Assembly: GCA_016647705.1 (NCBI GenBank)
Contig: CM028335.1
Location: 2,790,001-2,854,000, forward strand
Length of the DNA stretch: 64,000 nt
Reading direction: 5' to 3'
From: Eucommia ulmoides
Taxonomy: Eukaryota; Streptophyta; Magnoliopsida; Garryales; Eucommiaceae
Part shown: in pieces, positions 33,600-46,918 of the stretch
Numbering within the stretch: position 1 is the stretch's first letter
Layout: the number at the start of each line of letters is the position of its first letter
Program-made: the position numbers and the translations under genes
Notes under the pieces: generated by a model
Told to the model about the DNA's origin: nothing
The model's database searches: none
What the model saw: only the letters and a program-made list of their open reading frames with translations

Positions 33600-34823
33600 G
33601 GTGGCGTTTCGTTAATATTCCCACTTTTCTCAATCCAACTGAAATGGGTTGGATTGAGTTAAGTTGAAAATTCTGATTTCTACTGGGAACAGAATTGCGT
33701 TTGGTAATGATAATTTTTTTTTTGTGCTGAGAACAAAATCGCGTTTGGTAACTATAATATCTTAGAATTGATTTCATAAACCAACCCTAGAATTGATTCA
33801 ACTAAACATGCAAATTCAGCCAAAATTCTCAAATCAAGAACCAACCCTAGAATTGATTTCATGAAATTCAACCAAACCCCCAAATTCAATCAAATTCCCA
33901 AATCAAATCAAGAACTAACTCTAAACCAAAATCAAGAACGAGTATGATAATCAGGAGAATTTTTTATCCTCCTTGTCTGAGGGGCCTTCACGATTATTCC
34001 ATTCACCGTTGCCGATGACCTCGGGTGTATTCTCTCGCCATTTCCAAGTATGAAATCGCAACCCAAAACAACGAAATTGCAACCCAGAACCAACTTCCAA
34101 ATATGAAATCGCAACCCAGAACAACGAAATTGAAATGAAAACAAAATAAAAATTGAAATCGAAATGAAAACCACCAGCGAAATCGGAATGAAATCGAAAT
34201 CGAAATGAAAACCAACGAAATCGAAATGAAATCGAAATCGATTTCACAAACCCTAGCTCGTTGACGAAATCGATTTCCTAAACGAAATCGATTTCGTCAT
34301 CGAGCTAGGGTTTCAATTTTGTAGGCGATGGCGATTTCGTTGGCCTTCTGAACGACGAAGTCGTTATTCTTCGCCGTTGTTCGTCGTTGACTAGGCGATG
34401 GCGAGCAACAACCAAACGGAGATAACAGTGATGGCAAGAGTAATGGAATAGCGAGACAACGAAGACGATGATGGCAACGAGAAGATGAAGACAATGATGG
34501 TAGCGGAAGACGAATAGAGAGGCGAGAGCAATGGAGAGATTGCAAAGCATGACCGGCAAAAAAAGAAAAATAAAAATTTGTTGTTTGCGCTTAACGAAAG
34601 TAGAATAGGGAACTCAGTAACAATTGAGTTAATTTCGAGCGTGTCCTTTTTTCTGGATTGAATTTTTTGGATAAAAAAAAAAAGTTTTATTTGTTTCTCA
34701 TTTCCTTAGAATTTTGATAATTAATTCTCATTTTTTGGGTTAAGTTTTGTATTTACCAAACACATTCCTAATCAAACTCAACCCAAAATTGGGTTTGATT
34801 AGGAACACTAACCAAACGGGGCC
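33600..34823 (+). mobile_element. Harbinger-like MITE/non-autonomous element, 1224 bp
   Basis: The termini are GGTGGCGTTT and the complement of GGCCCCGTTTGGTTAGTGTT. The flanking trinucleotides are cta (33597-33599) and tta (34824-34826), the TWA-type 3-bp target of PIF/Harbinger elements. Copies without it read straight through 'attactctaatttcc'. The interior is rich in GAAATCGAAAT repeats and holds a long palindrome at 34248-34313. Frames near 34300-34560 on the minus strand are low-complexity. Confidence 0.85.
34248..34313. repeat. 66-bp near-perfect palindrome
   Basis: AAACCCTAGCTCG...GACGAAATCGATTTC, a short spacer, then the mirror complement ending CGAGCTAGGGTTT. Each arm contains the smaller palindrome GAAATCGATTTC. 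Conserved copies lie at 38716-38781 and 46322-46385. Confidence 0.9.
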
Positions 34824-37800
34824 TTAATTTCCTCTTTTGGCTGACTCAAAAATATTTGAAGTCAAGCACTCAAAAAATGGAGGAAAATAAAATGAAATTT
34901 GAAGAGAAAATCGAGTGATCAACCTCTTGTATTGGAAAAAATACAAATCCAAAATTCGTCTCAAATTATAAATAAAGAGAAAAATAAAATATTTTTCTGA
35001 TAATTTTCAATTTGTTTCTTATTATTAACGGTGGATCAAGAAAATTAGTCAAGTAAGGATTAAATTTTTAGGGTTCTTGATCGACAGTGTAATAACTTAT
35101 TTTTTTCGTCTATACAGTCCACGAACTACAATAATTATTTTCAGAAATTCAAAATTACTGCACAACATGAAAGTCACTGTAATTTTTTGATGTAATTACA
35201 ACGACTTTCATTTTGTGCAGTAATTTTGAATTTTTGACAAAATTATTAGATTTTTCAAAAAAAATTATTGTAACGAGTAGGTTGACTAAAAGTTAGGTTA
35301 TAAAATTTGGTGCCCATGACAATTTTTTTAAACGGGATCTACCAGATATTTCACGGATCATCTTAAAATTTTGAACTATAGTTTAAAAACCTCAAAACTC
35401 CGACTTCGACTTGCCAAACAATCCTTACTCTCCAACTAGTCAAGACATTATTACTTGGTACATTTTCCTATTCTTAGCTCCAAATTGAATGTCTAGTCAT
35501 TGTTTTTAGTCTTTTCAATTCCCTCAATTTGTTCCAGATTAATTTTTTATTTATCTATTCTATAAATCATATTTAAGACATTTTCGATCGTTTAATTAAC
35601 TTTAAAACCAATGGTTAAAATTAAATAATATTTTAAATTTTTATAATTGTATATCATATAATATTTTTAACAAATTAACAATGTATTCCAAAAATATCTT
35701 TCAAAGAATTTCATACCCTCTGCTCTTAAATCGATTAAATTTTACATAGGTCAATTCTTTTATTAGTTATTATTTTTTTATACTTATAAATTAAGAAATC
35801 AATATTTGGAGAATTCTTAAAAATGTCATCTTCTCTATTTTTATGAGTCTTGATTCGTTGGTGGTGGTGTAGGCCTTCGGTTTCATAAATAGCCCCGCCA
35901 CCTCTTAATCACCCACTCATTGGAAATATGGAAAATTATATTTTTAATTTTGATTATATTTTATGTTATCTGTTAATTTTAATGTGTTGCACTTCAGTTT
36001 TACAATGTATTTAAACTAATTCTGTCATTTTTTTTATTAAATTGGATGAAAAATGATCATATGCAGTACTCATGATATAATTTAAGGGTAAAACAAGTAA
36101 TCAAATTATTTTCTTTTTTTAGTCATTGTTTTATATTTGAAGGATAAAATAGGTAAATCAAATTAAATTTAAAGACAAAATAACTAAAAATAAATAAAAA
36201 AAATTGATTTACCTATTTTACTTTCAAGTTTTGTCATGCACACTAGACATAATCATTTTTCATAAAGATTTAACGGGAAAAAATTACAAAACCGAAATTT
36301 AAAAATATTATAAAATATACAAGGTCAAAAGTGCAACATGTTTAATCCCACATCAATGTTGGGCTTCTTGATATTTGTTTACAGTGGTTTGTAAAAAGTC
36401 CACACTACACGTGAAAGCGCGTGTTGAATCCCACAACGATGTTGAGTCATTCTCCCGATATTTATTTGCAATAGTTTGGCAAAATTCACCATGCGCGTGA
36501 GGAGGCGTGTCGAATCTTACATCAATGTTGGGGTCCTTCCCCCTATATTTGTGTACAATAGTTTAGCAAAATTCACCCTACACGTGAGGGAGAGTGTTGA
36601 ACCTCACATCGCTTGTGTTACCTAATCTTGAGCTATATATAAATCTAAAGGCAATTTTCATCTTACAATACCTCTTTTGATAGTGAATTAGTCGCCATTG
36701 AATTTTTGTACATTAGACATATTAGACATAAGTTAACAGACAACATACAAATATGTTCAAATGTCAAGTATAAAAAAGTATAATTTACCTTGAAAATATG
36801 ATACATGGGAAGAAACGACTTGAAAGTGACAATGTAGGGTTTGAAAATTAATTTATGTCATTAATTGATTTTAAATTAATTACAAAATTTGTTTCAATTC
36901 TTTTTTTAAATCACACAACATGATAACAAGAAATATCAATATTTTTTAAGACTTTATTAAATTTAATTACGAATTTTTTTTTTTCGAATTATGAACCAAC
37001 GGGGATTAGGTAAATGTTTGTCTAACATTGATCAGGTCTCGTTTGGGTCAGGAATTTGACAAATTCTTTGAAATTTATAAATGATGAAATTTTAAAATTT
37101 TGCATTTTAAAATCTCATTATTCACAAATCACTTGTTAGGTTAATTATTTTAGATGAAGAATTTAATTGTATAATTTTATAATTCTCTTATTTAGATATC
37201 CAAGTATTTGTAAGTAGAATTTAAAAATCTATTGAATTTTAAACTTTTATAAATATCAACGAGATAACGTAATTCAAAACAATAAATCCAAGACAAGAGC
37301 TTTAAATAAACAAGGATTCTTCGAATCAAATAAAAATACATGGTTATCCAACTAAAAACTTGAAAACAATTTAAGAAAATAAAATTGAACGATTCATAAT
37401 TGGTCGATCTATTAGTTGGCAAACTTTTGAAGATGTTTTTTCCCCTTGTCTTTAGGAAAACTATTTTTAAGTAATTGAAACTTTTTCTCTTCTTTCATAA
37501 GCCAATAGCGGGCTACTAAGGTGACGTTTGGTTAGGGTTTCCACTTCTAATATATTGGAATGAGAATTTTGTTTCCGTTCTCAAATCTTTCAGAAATAAA
37601 AACATATTTAGTAACAATCATTATCGTGAAATTGTAGGAATTGTGGCGGCTTTATGTTTAATGAAGAATATAACATTATTTCTATATATTGCACAACATA
37701 CACAAAGAAATTCATAGTTAGAAGAAAAACATAGAATAGACGAGGGCGAAAGTATCCCAAGACTTGTAGCCTAGTAGATATCTAATTTATTTCGTTTATG

Positions 37801-38099
37801 GAAGATTTAGAGATCAACCCCACTCTTAATATGTGTACCAAAAAAAGACATGAAGGTGTTGAAACATAGTCATATGGACACATCTTTAATTATGGAAGGT
37901 GAGATAAGCTAGGCAATCGAGACATTCCTATTGAATCATTCATAAATAGTCCTATGGACACATCTTTAATTATGGAAGGTGACATAAGCTGGGCAATTGA
38001 GACATTCCTATTGAATCCTTTACCTAATTAGAGGACAATACTAGTTATCAAAAATAGTTTAATGCATTAATTGCAATTTGTTATGAATTTATTACTCTA
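34824..38099 (+). repeat. array unit U2 (full length, about 3.28 kb)
   Basis: Order: 'tggctgactcaaaaatattt' block, foldback at 35145-35236, 'gtcaagacattattacttgg', 'ggtggtggtgtaggcc' (about 35860), three-module G-box/TATA array (36338-36650), 'tcgtttgggtcaggaattt' (37034), orphan Harbinger-type terminus (37518), fossil SINE-like insert (about 37750-37850), and a local roughly 100-bp duplication at 37864-38010 around 'atggacacatctttaattat'. Confidence 0.9.
36338..36650 (+). promoter_or_regulatory. promoter-like module array, 3 modules + TATA
   Basis: Three modules of about 85 bases begin TTTAATCCCACATC, TTGAATCCCACAAC and TCGAATCTTACATC. Modules 1 and 3 end with intact CACGTG, and module 2 has the decayed GCGCGTG. 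The last partial module carries 'gagctatatataaat' at about 36630-36644. Confidence 0.6.
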
Positions 38100-39311
38100 G
38101 GTGGCATTTGGTTAATGTTCTCACTTTTCTCAACCCAACTGCGATGGGTTGGGTTAAGTTGAGAATTCTGTTTTCTACTGAGAACAGAATTGCGTTTGAT
38201 AATGATAATTTTTTTTTGTGTGTTGAGAACAAAATCGCGTTTGATAGCTATAATATCTTAGAATTGATTTCATGAACCAACCCTAGAATTGATTCAACTA
38301 AACCCGCAAATTCAGCCAAAATCCCCAAATCAAGAGCCAACCTTAGAATAGATTTCATGAAATTTAACCAAACTCCTAAATTCAATCAAATTCCCAAATC
38401 AAATCAAGAACCAACTCTAAACCAAAATCAAGAACGAGTATGATAATCAGGAGAATTTTCGCTCTTCCCTGTTTGAGGAGCCTTCACGATTATTCCGTTC
38501 ACCGTTGCCGATGACCTCCGGTGTGTTCCCTTGACATTTCCAAGTATGAAATCGCAACCCAAAACAACGAAATCGCAACCTAGAACCAGCTTCCAAATAT
38601 GAAATTGCAACCCAGAACAACGAAAACGAAATAAAAATTAAAATCGAAATGAAAACCACCAGTGAAATCGGAATGAAATCGAAATGAAAACCAACGAAAT
38701 CGAAATCGATTTCACAAACTCTAGCTCGTTGACGAAATCGATTTCCTGAACGAAATCGATTTCGTCATCGAGCTAGGGTTTCGATTTTGTAGGCGATGGC
38801 GATTCCGTTGGCCTCTTGAACAACAAATTCATTGTTCTTCGTCGTTGACTAGGCGATGGCAAGCAACAACGAAACGGAGATAACAGTGATGGCAAGAGTG
38901 ATGGAGCAGCGAGACGACGAAGACGATGATGGCAACGAGAAGACGAAGACGATGATGGTAGCGGAAGACGAATAGAGAGGCGAGAGCGATGAAGAGATCG
39001 CAGAGCATGGCCGGCAAAAAAAGAAAAATAAAAATTTGTTGTTTGCGCTTAACGAAAGTAGAATAGGGAACTCAGTAACAATTTAGTTAATTTCGAGCGT
39101 GTCTTGTTTTTTTGGGTTGAATTTTTTGGGAAAAAAAAAAAACAAGTTTTATTTGTTTCTCATTTTTTTAGGATTTTGAGAATCAATTCTCACTTTTTGG
39201 ATTGGATTGGATTGAATTTTGTGTTTACCAAACACATTCCCAAAAATTAATTCCAAAAATTTTAGGTTGAGTTGGGCTGAGTTTGGTTAGGAACACTAAC
39301 CAAACGGGGCC
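38100..39311 (+). mobile_element. Harbinger-like MITE, 1212 bp (copy of the 33600 element)
   Basis: Same ends and same position in the unit as 33600-34823, flanked by cta (38097-38099) and tta (39312-39314). The palindrome is at 38716-38781. A shared insertion site means it was amplified with its unit, not inserted independently. Confidence 0.87.
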
Positions 39312-42300
39312 TTAATTTCCTCTTTTGGCTGACCCAAAAGTATTTGAAGTCAAGCACTCAAAAAATGGAGGAAAATAAAATGAAATTTGAAGAGAAAATC
39401 GAGTGATCAACCTCTTGTATTGGAAAAAATACAAATCCAAAATTCGTCTCAAATTATAAATAAAGAGAAAAATAAAATATTTTTCTGATAATTTTCAATT
39501 TGTTTCTTATGATTAAAGGTGGATCAAGAAAACTGGTCAAGTAAGGACTAAATTTTTAGGGTTCTTGATCGACAGTGTAATAACTTATTTTTTTCGTCCA
39601 TATAATCCACGCGCTACAATAATTATTTTCAGAAATTCAAAATTACTGCACAACACGAAAGTCATTGTAATTTTTTGATGTAATTACAGTGACTTTCATT
39701 TTGTGCAATGATTTTGAATTTTTGACAAAATTATTAAATTTTTCAAAAAGTTATTGTAACGAATAGGTTGACTAAAAGTTAGGTTATAAAATTTGGAGCT
39801 CATGACAATGTTTTTAAACGGGATCTACCAGATATTTCATGGATCATCTTAAAATTTTGAACTATAGTTTAAAAACCTCAAAACTCCGACTTCGACTTGC
39901 CAAACAATCCTTACTCTCCAACTAGTCAAGACATTATTACTTGGTACATTTTCCTATTCTTAGCTTCAAATTGAATGTCTAGTCATTGTTTTTAGTCTTT
40001 TCAATTCCCTCAATTTGTTCTAGAGCAATTTTTTATTTATCTATTCTATAAATCATATTTAAGACATTTTCGATCGTTTAATTAACTTTAAAACTAATGG
40101 TTAAAATTAAATAATATTTTAAATTTTTATAATCGTATATCATATAATATCTTTAACAAATTAACAATGTATTCCAAAAATATCTTTCAAAGAATTTCAT
40201 ACCCCTGCTTTTAAATCGATTAAATTTTACATAGGTAAATTCTTTTATTAGTTATTATTTTTTTCAATATTTGGAGAATTCTTAAAAATATCATCTTCTC
40301 TATTTTTATGAGTCTTGATTCGTTGGTGGTGGTGTAGGCCTTTTGGTTTCATAAATAGCCCCACCCCCTCTTAATCACCCACTCACTGGAAATATGGAAA
40401 ATTATATTTTTAATTTTGATTATATTTTATGTTATCAGTTAATTTTAATCCGTTGCACTCCAGTTTTACAATGTATTTAAACTAATTATGTCATTTTTTT
40501 TTTTATTAAATTAGATGAAAAATGGTCATATGCAGTACACATGATATAATTTAAAGGTGAAAAAGGTAATCAAATTATTTTCTTTTTTTAGTCATTGTTT
40601 TATATTTTAAGGATAAAATAGGTAAATCAAATTAAATTTAAAGACAAAATAAGTAAAAATAAATAAAAAATTGATTTACCTATTTTACTTTCAAGTTTTG
40701 TCATGCACACTAGACATAATCATTTCTCATAAAGATTTAACAGGAAAAAATTACAAAACCGAAATTTAAAAATATTATAAAATATACAAGGTTAAAAGTG
40801 CAATATATTTAATCCCACATCAATGTTGGGCTTCTTGATATTTGTTTACAGTGGTTTTTAAAAAGTCCACACTACACGTGAAAGCGCTTGTTGAATCCCA
40901 CAACGATGTTGAGTCATTCTCCCGATATTCATTTGCAATAGTTTGGCAAAATTCACCATGCGCGTGAGGAGGCGTGTCGAATCTTACATCAATGTTGGGG
41001 TCCTTCCCCCTATATTCGTGTACAATAGTTTAGCAAAATTCACCCTACACGTGAGGGAGAGTGTTGAACTTCACATCTCTTGTATTACCTAATCTTGAGC
41101 TATATATAAATCTAAAGGCAATTTTCATCTTACAATACCTCTTTTGATAGTGAATTAGTCGCCATTGAATTTTTGTACATTAGACATATTAGACATAAGT
41201 TAACAGACAACATAAAAATATGTTCAAATGTCAAGTATAAAAAAGTATAATTTACCTTGAAAATATGATACATGGGAAGAAACGACTTGAAAGTGACAAT
41301 GTAGGGTTTGAAAATTAATTTATGTCATTAATTGATTTTAAATTAATTACAAAATTTGTTTCAATTCTTTTTTTAAATCACACAAAATGATAACAAGAAA
41401 TATCAATATTTTTTAAGACTTTATTAAATTTAATTATGATTTTTTTTTTTTCCAATTATGAACCAACAGGGATTACGTAAATGTTTGTCTAACATTGATC
41501 AGGTCTCGTTTGGGTCAGGAATTTGACAAATTCTTTGAAATTTATAAATGATGAAATTTTAAAATTTTGCATTTTAAAATCTCATTATTCACAAATCACT
41601 TCTTAGGTTAACTATTTTAGATGAAAAATTTAATTGTATAATTTTATAATTCTCTTATTTAGATATCCAAGTATTTGTAAGCAGAATTTAAAAATCTATT
41701 GAATTTTAAACTTTTATAAATATCAACGAGATAACGTAATTCAAAACATAAATCCAAGACGAGCTGTAAATAAACAAAGATTTTTTGAATCAAATAAAAC
41801 ACGATTTCCCATAAACAAAATACATGGTTGTCCAACTAAAAACTTGAAAACAATTTAAGAAAATAAAATTAAACGATTCATAATTGGCCGATCTATTAGT
41901 TGGCAAAGTTTTGAAGATGTTTTTTCCCTTGTCTTTCCAAAACTCTTTTAAAGTAATTGAAACTTTTTCTCGTCTTTCATAAGCCAATAGCCGGCTACTA
42001 AGGTGGCGTTTGGCTAGTGTTTCCACTTCTAATATACTGGAATGAGAATTTTGTTTCCGTTATGAAATCTTTCAGGAATAGAAACATATTTAGTAACGAT
42101 CATTGTCCTGAAATTGTAGGAATTGTGGTAGCTTCATGTTCAATGAAGAATATAACATTATTTCTATAAATTGCACAACATACACAAAGAAATTCATAGT
42201 TCGAAGAAAAACATAGAATAGACGAGGAGGAAAGTATCTCAAGGCTTGTAGCCGAGTAGATAACTAATTTGTTTATTTCGTGAAAGATTTAGAGTTCAAC

Positions 42301-42490
42301 CCCCTTCCCTAACATGTGTACCAAAAAAAGACTGGAAAGTGACGTAAAGGTGTTGAGACATAAATAGTCATAGGGACACATCTTTAATTATGGAGGTGAC
42401 ATAAGGCAATTGAGACATTCCTATTGAATCCTTTACCTAATTAGAGGGCAATACTAGGCATCAAAAATAATTTAATGCATTAATTACAAT
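39312..42490 (+). repeat. array unit U3 (full length, about 3.2 kb)
   Basis: Foldback at 39633-39722, three-module G-box/TATA array (40806-41112), 'tcgtttgggtcaggaattt' at about 41505, orphan GGTGGCGTTTGG terminus at 42003, fossil SINE-like insert at about 42236-42335. It continues into the next unit without a MITE, giving an empty site. Confidence 0.9.
40806..41112 (+). promoter_or_regulatory. promoter-like module array, 3 modules + TATA
   Basis: Closely similar to the 36338-36650 array, with the same three modules in the same order and a 'gagctatatataaat' box at about 41097-41111. Confidence 0.6.
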
Positions 42491-44040
42491 TTGTTATGAA
42501 TTTATTACTCTAATTTCCACTTTTGGTTGACTCAAAAATATTTGAAGTCAAGCACTCAAAAAATGGAGGAAAATAAAATGAAATTTGAAGAGAAAATTAA
42601 GTGATCAACCTCTTGTATTGGAAAAAATAAAAATCCAAAATTTGTCTCAAATGGTAAATAAAGAGAAAAATAAATATTTTTTCTTATAATTTTCAATTTG
42701 TTTCTTATGATTAGTGTTGGATCAAAAAATTGGTCAGGTAATAACTAAATTTTCAAGGTTCTTGACAAACAGTGTAATAACTTTTTTTTGTCCATAGAGT
42801 CGATGCGCTACAATAATTTTTTTCAAAAATTCAAAATTACTGCACTACATGAAAGTCACTATAATTTTTTAATGTAATTACAATGACTTTCATTTTGTGC
42901 AGTGATTTTGAGTTTTTAACAAAATTATTAGATTTTTCAAAAAAAATTATTGTAACGAGTAGGTTGACTAAAAGTTAGGTTATAAAATTTGGTGCCCATG
43001 ACAATTTTTTTAAACGGGATCTACCAGATATTTCACGGATCATCTTAAAATTTTGAACTATAGTTTAAAAACCTCAAAACTCCGACTTCGACTTGCCAAA
43101 CAATCCTTACTCTCCAACTAGTCAAGACATTATTACTTGGTACATTTTCCAATTCTTAGCTCCAAATTGAATGTCTAGTCATTGTTTTTAGTCTTTTCAA
43201 TTCTCTCAATTTGTTCTAGAGCAATTTTTTATTTATCTATTCCATAAATCATATTTAAGACATTTTCGATCGTTTGATTAACTTTAAAACCAATAGTTAA
43301 AATTAAATAATATTTTAAATTTTTATAATCATATATCATATAATATCTTTAACAAATTAACAATGTATTCCAAAAATATCTTTCAAAGAATTTCATACCC
43401 CTGCTTTTAAATCGATTAAATTTTACATAGGTCAATTCTTTTATTAGTTATTATTTTTTATACTTATAAATTAAGAAATCAATATTTATCTTTAGTCGCG
43501 GAGAATTCCTAATAATATCATCTTCTCTATTTTTATGAGTCTTCATTCGTTGGTGGTGGTGTAGGCCTTTGGTTTCATAAATAGCCCCACCCCCTCTCAA
43601 TCACCCACTCATTGGAAACATATTTAGTAAGGATAATTGTCCTGAAATTGTAGGAATTGTGGCGGCTTTATGTTCAATGAAGAATATAACATTATTTCTA
43701 TAAATTGCACAACATACACAAAGAAATTCATAGTTCGAAGAAAAACATAGAATAGACGAGGAGGAAAGTATCCCAAGACTTGTAGCCGAGTGGATAACTA
43801 ATTTATTTATTTTGTGGAAGATTTAGAGTTCAACCCCCTCTCCCAATATGTGTACTAAAAAAGACAGGAAAGTTACACGAAGGTGTTGAGACATAAATAG
43901 TCATAGGGACACATCTTTAATTATGGAAGGTGACATTAGCCAATTGAGACATTCCTATTGAATCCTTTACCTAATTAGAGGACAATACTAGTTATCAAAA
44001 ATAGTTTAATGCATTAATTGCAATTTGTTATGAATTTATT
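42491..44040 (+). repeat. array unit U4 (short form, about 1.54 kb)
   Basis: It has the foldback (42827-42917), then at about 43612 jumps from 'cccactcattggaa' straight to 'acatatttagta', skipping the promoter-like array and the middle of the full unit. The same junction recurs at 51592 and 57542. The best-preserved SINE-like insert lies at 43770-43865. Confidence 0.88.
43770..43865 (+). mobile_element. fossil tRNA-derived SINE-like insert, 96 bp
   Basis: It is flanked by identical octamers aggaaagt (43762-43769 and 43866-43873). It contains a Pol III A-box-like TAGCCGAGTGG (about 43783), a decayed B-box-like AGTTCAACCCC about 35 bases later (about 43828), and a tail 'gtactaaaaaagac'. Related copies at the same place in other units (about 33320, 37755, 42240, 45325, 49510, 51760, 55460, 57710) often have longer A-tails. 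The SINE assignment is inference from boxes, tail and target duplication. Confidence 0.55.
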
Positions 44041-45674
44041 ACCTTTACCTTAATTAACTCTTTTGGCTGACTCAAAAATATTTGAAGTCAAGCACTCAAA
44101 AAATGGAGAAAAATAAAATGAAATTTGAAGAGAAAATCGAGTGATCAACCTCTTGTATTGGTAAAAATACAAATCCAAAATTTGTCTCAAATTATAAATA
44201 AAGAGAAAAATAAAATATTTTTCTGATAATTTTCAATTTATTTCTTATGATTAACGGTGGATCAAGAAAATTGGTCAAGTAAGGACTAAATTTTTGGGGT
44301 TCTTGATCGACAATGTAATAACTTATTTTTTTTGTCCATACAGCCCATGCGCTACAATAATTATTTTCAGAAATTCAAAATTACTGCACTACATAAAAAT
44401 CACTGTAATTCTTCGATGTAATTACAGTGATTTTCATTTTGTGCAGTGGATATTTTTATAAACCAGTGCCTTATATAATATTTTAAAATTTTTAATTATT
44501 TTTTTCAAAAAAATAACGATAAAATTAAAAAAATTTATAATTGTATATCATATAATAACTCTAACAAACTAATAATGTTTGTCTAACATTGATCAGGTCG
44601 CGTTTGGGTTAGGAATTTGACAAATTCTTTGAAATTTATAAATGATGAAATTTTGTATTTTGAAATCTCATTATTCACAAATCACTTGTTAGGTTAACTA
44701 TTTTGGATGAAGAATTTAATTGTATAATTTTATAATTTTCTTATTTGGATATTCAAGTATTTGTAAGCAGAATTTAAAAATTCATTGAATTTTAAACTTT
44801 TATAAATATTAACGAGGTACCGCAATTCAAAACAATAAATCCAAGACAAGAGCTTTAAATAAACAAGGATTCTTCGAATCAAATAAAACATGATTTCCCA
44901 CAAACAAAAATACATGCTTATCCAACTAAAAACTTGAAAATAATTTAAGAAAATAAAATTGAACGATTCATAATTGGCCAATCTATTAGTTGGCAAACTT
45001 TTGAAGATGTTTTTTCCCCTTGTCTTTAGGAAACTATTTTTAAGTAATTGAAACTTTTTCTCTTCTTTCATAAGCCAATAGCGTGCTACTAAGGTGGCGT
45101 TTGGTTAGGGTTTCCACTTCTAATATATTGGAATGAGAATTTTGTTTCCGTTCTCAAATCTTTCAGAAATAAAAACATATTTAGTAACAATCATTGTCGT
45201 GAAATTGTAGGAATTGTGGCGGCTTTATGTTTAATGAAGAATATGACATTATTTCTATATATTGCACAACATACACAAAGAAATTCATGGTTAGAAGAAA
45301 AATATAGAATAGACGAGGACGAAAGTATCCCAAGACTTGTAACCTAGTGGATATCTAATTTATTTCTTTTGTGAAAGGTTTAGAGATCAACCCCACTCCC
45401 AATGTGTACCAAAAAAAGACACGAAGGTGTTGAAACATAACTAGTCATATGGACACATCTTTAATTATGGAAGGTGAGATAAGCTAGGCAATTGAGACAT
45501 TCCTATTGAATCCTTCATAAATAGTCATATGGACACATCTTTAATTATGGAAGGTGACATAAGCTAGGCAATTGAGACATTCCTATTGAATCCTTTACCT
45601 AATTAGAGGACAATACTAGTTATCAAAAATAGTTTAATGCATTAATTGCAATTTGTAATGAATTTATTACTCTA
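44041..45674 (+). repeat. array unit U5 (short form, about 1.63 kb)
   Basis: The foldback (44371-44449) has a truncated right arm. A junction at about 44577 links 'caaactaataatg' to 'tttgtctaacattgatcagg', a different deletion from U4. It shares with U2 the local duplication of the 'atggacacatctttaattat' block (45449-45600). It ends at the cta target of a MITE. Confidence 0.88.
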
Positions 45675-46918
45675 GGTGGCATTTGGTTAATGTTCCCACT
45701 TTTCTCAATCCAACTACGATGGGTTGGGTTGAGTTGGGTTAAATTGAAAATTATGTTTTTTACTGGAAACAGAATTGCGTTTGGTAATGATAATTTTTTT
45801 TTTTTTTTTTTGTTGAGAACAAAATCGCGTTTGGTAACTATAATATCTTAGAATTGATTTCATAAACCAACCCTAGAATTGATTCAACTAAACCTGCAAA
45901 TTCAGCTAAAATCCTCAAATCAAGAGCCAACCCTAGAATTGATCTCATGAAATTCAACAAAACTCCCAAATTCAATCAAATTCCCAAATCAAATCAAGAA
46001 CCAATTCTGAACCAAAATCAAGAACGAGTATGATAATCAGGAGAATTTTCACTCCTCCCTGTCTGAGGGGCCTTCCCGATTATTCCGTTCACCGTTGCCG
46101 ATGACCTCCAGTGTATTCCCTTGCCATCCAAGTATGAAATCGCAACCCAGAACAACGAAATCGCAACCTAGAACCAGCTTCCAAATATGAAATCACAACC
46201 CAAAACAACGAAAACGAAATCAAAATCAAAATCAAAATGAAAACCACCAGTGAAATCGGAATGAAATCGAAATCGAAATGAAAACCAACGAAATCGAAAT
46301 GAAATCGAAATTGATTTCACGAACCCTAACTCGTTGACGAAATCGATTTCCTGAACGAAATCGATTTCGTCATCGAGCTAGGGTTTCGATTTTGTAGGCG
46401 ATGGCGATTTCGTTGACCTCCTGAACGACGAATTCATTGTTCTTCGTCGTTGTTCATCGTTGACTAGGCGATGGCGAGCAACAACGAAATGGAGATAACA
46501 GTGATGGCGAGAGTGATGGAGCAGCGAGACGACGAAGACGATGATGGCAACGAGAAGACGAAGATGGTAGCGGAAGACGAATAGTGAGGCGAGAGCGATG
46601 GAGAGATCGCAGAGCATGGCCGGCAAAAAAAGAAAAATAAAAATTTGTTGTTTGCGCTTAACGAAAGTAGAATAGGGATCTCAGTAACAATTGGCTTAAT
46701 TTCGAGCGTGTCCTTTTTTTTGGGTTGAATTTTTTGGGTAAAAAAAAAACAAGTTTTATTTGTTTCTTATTTCCTTAGGATTATGATAATCAATTCTCAT
46801 TTTTTAGATTGAATTGGGTTGAATTTTGTGTTTACCAAACACATTCCCAAAAATTAATTCCAAAATTTTTTGGTTGAGTTGGGCTGAGTTTGGTTAGGAA
46901 CACTAACCAAACGGGGCC
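45675..46918 (+). mobile_element. Harbinger-like MITE, 1244 bp (third copy)
   Basis: Ends and site are as at 33600 and 38100, with cta (45672-45674) and tta (46919-46921). The palindrome is at 46322-46385 with a few mismatches. Confidence 0.87.

Noticed and set aside
34297-34559. Minus-strand frames with Ser/His/Leu-rich peptides in the Harbinger-like elements
   Set aside because: Low-complexity translation of GATGG/GACGAAG repeats, not resembling a PIF/Harbinger transposase or its MYB-like partner.
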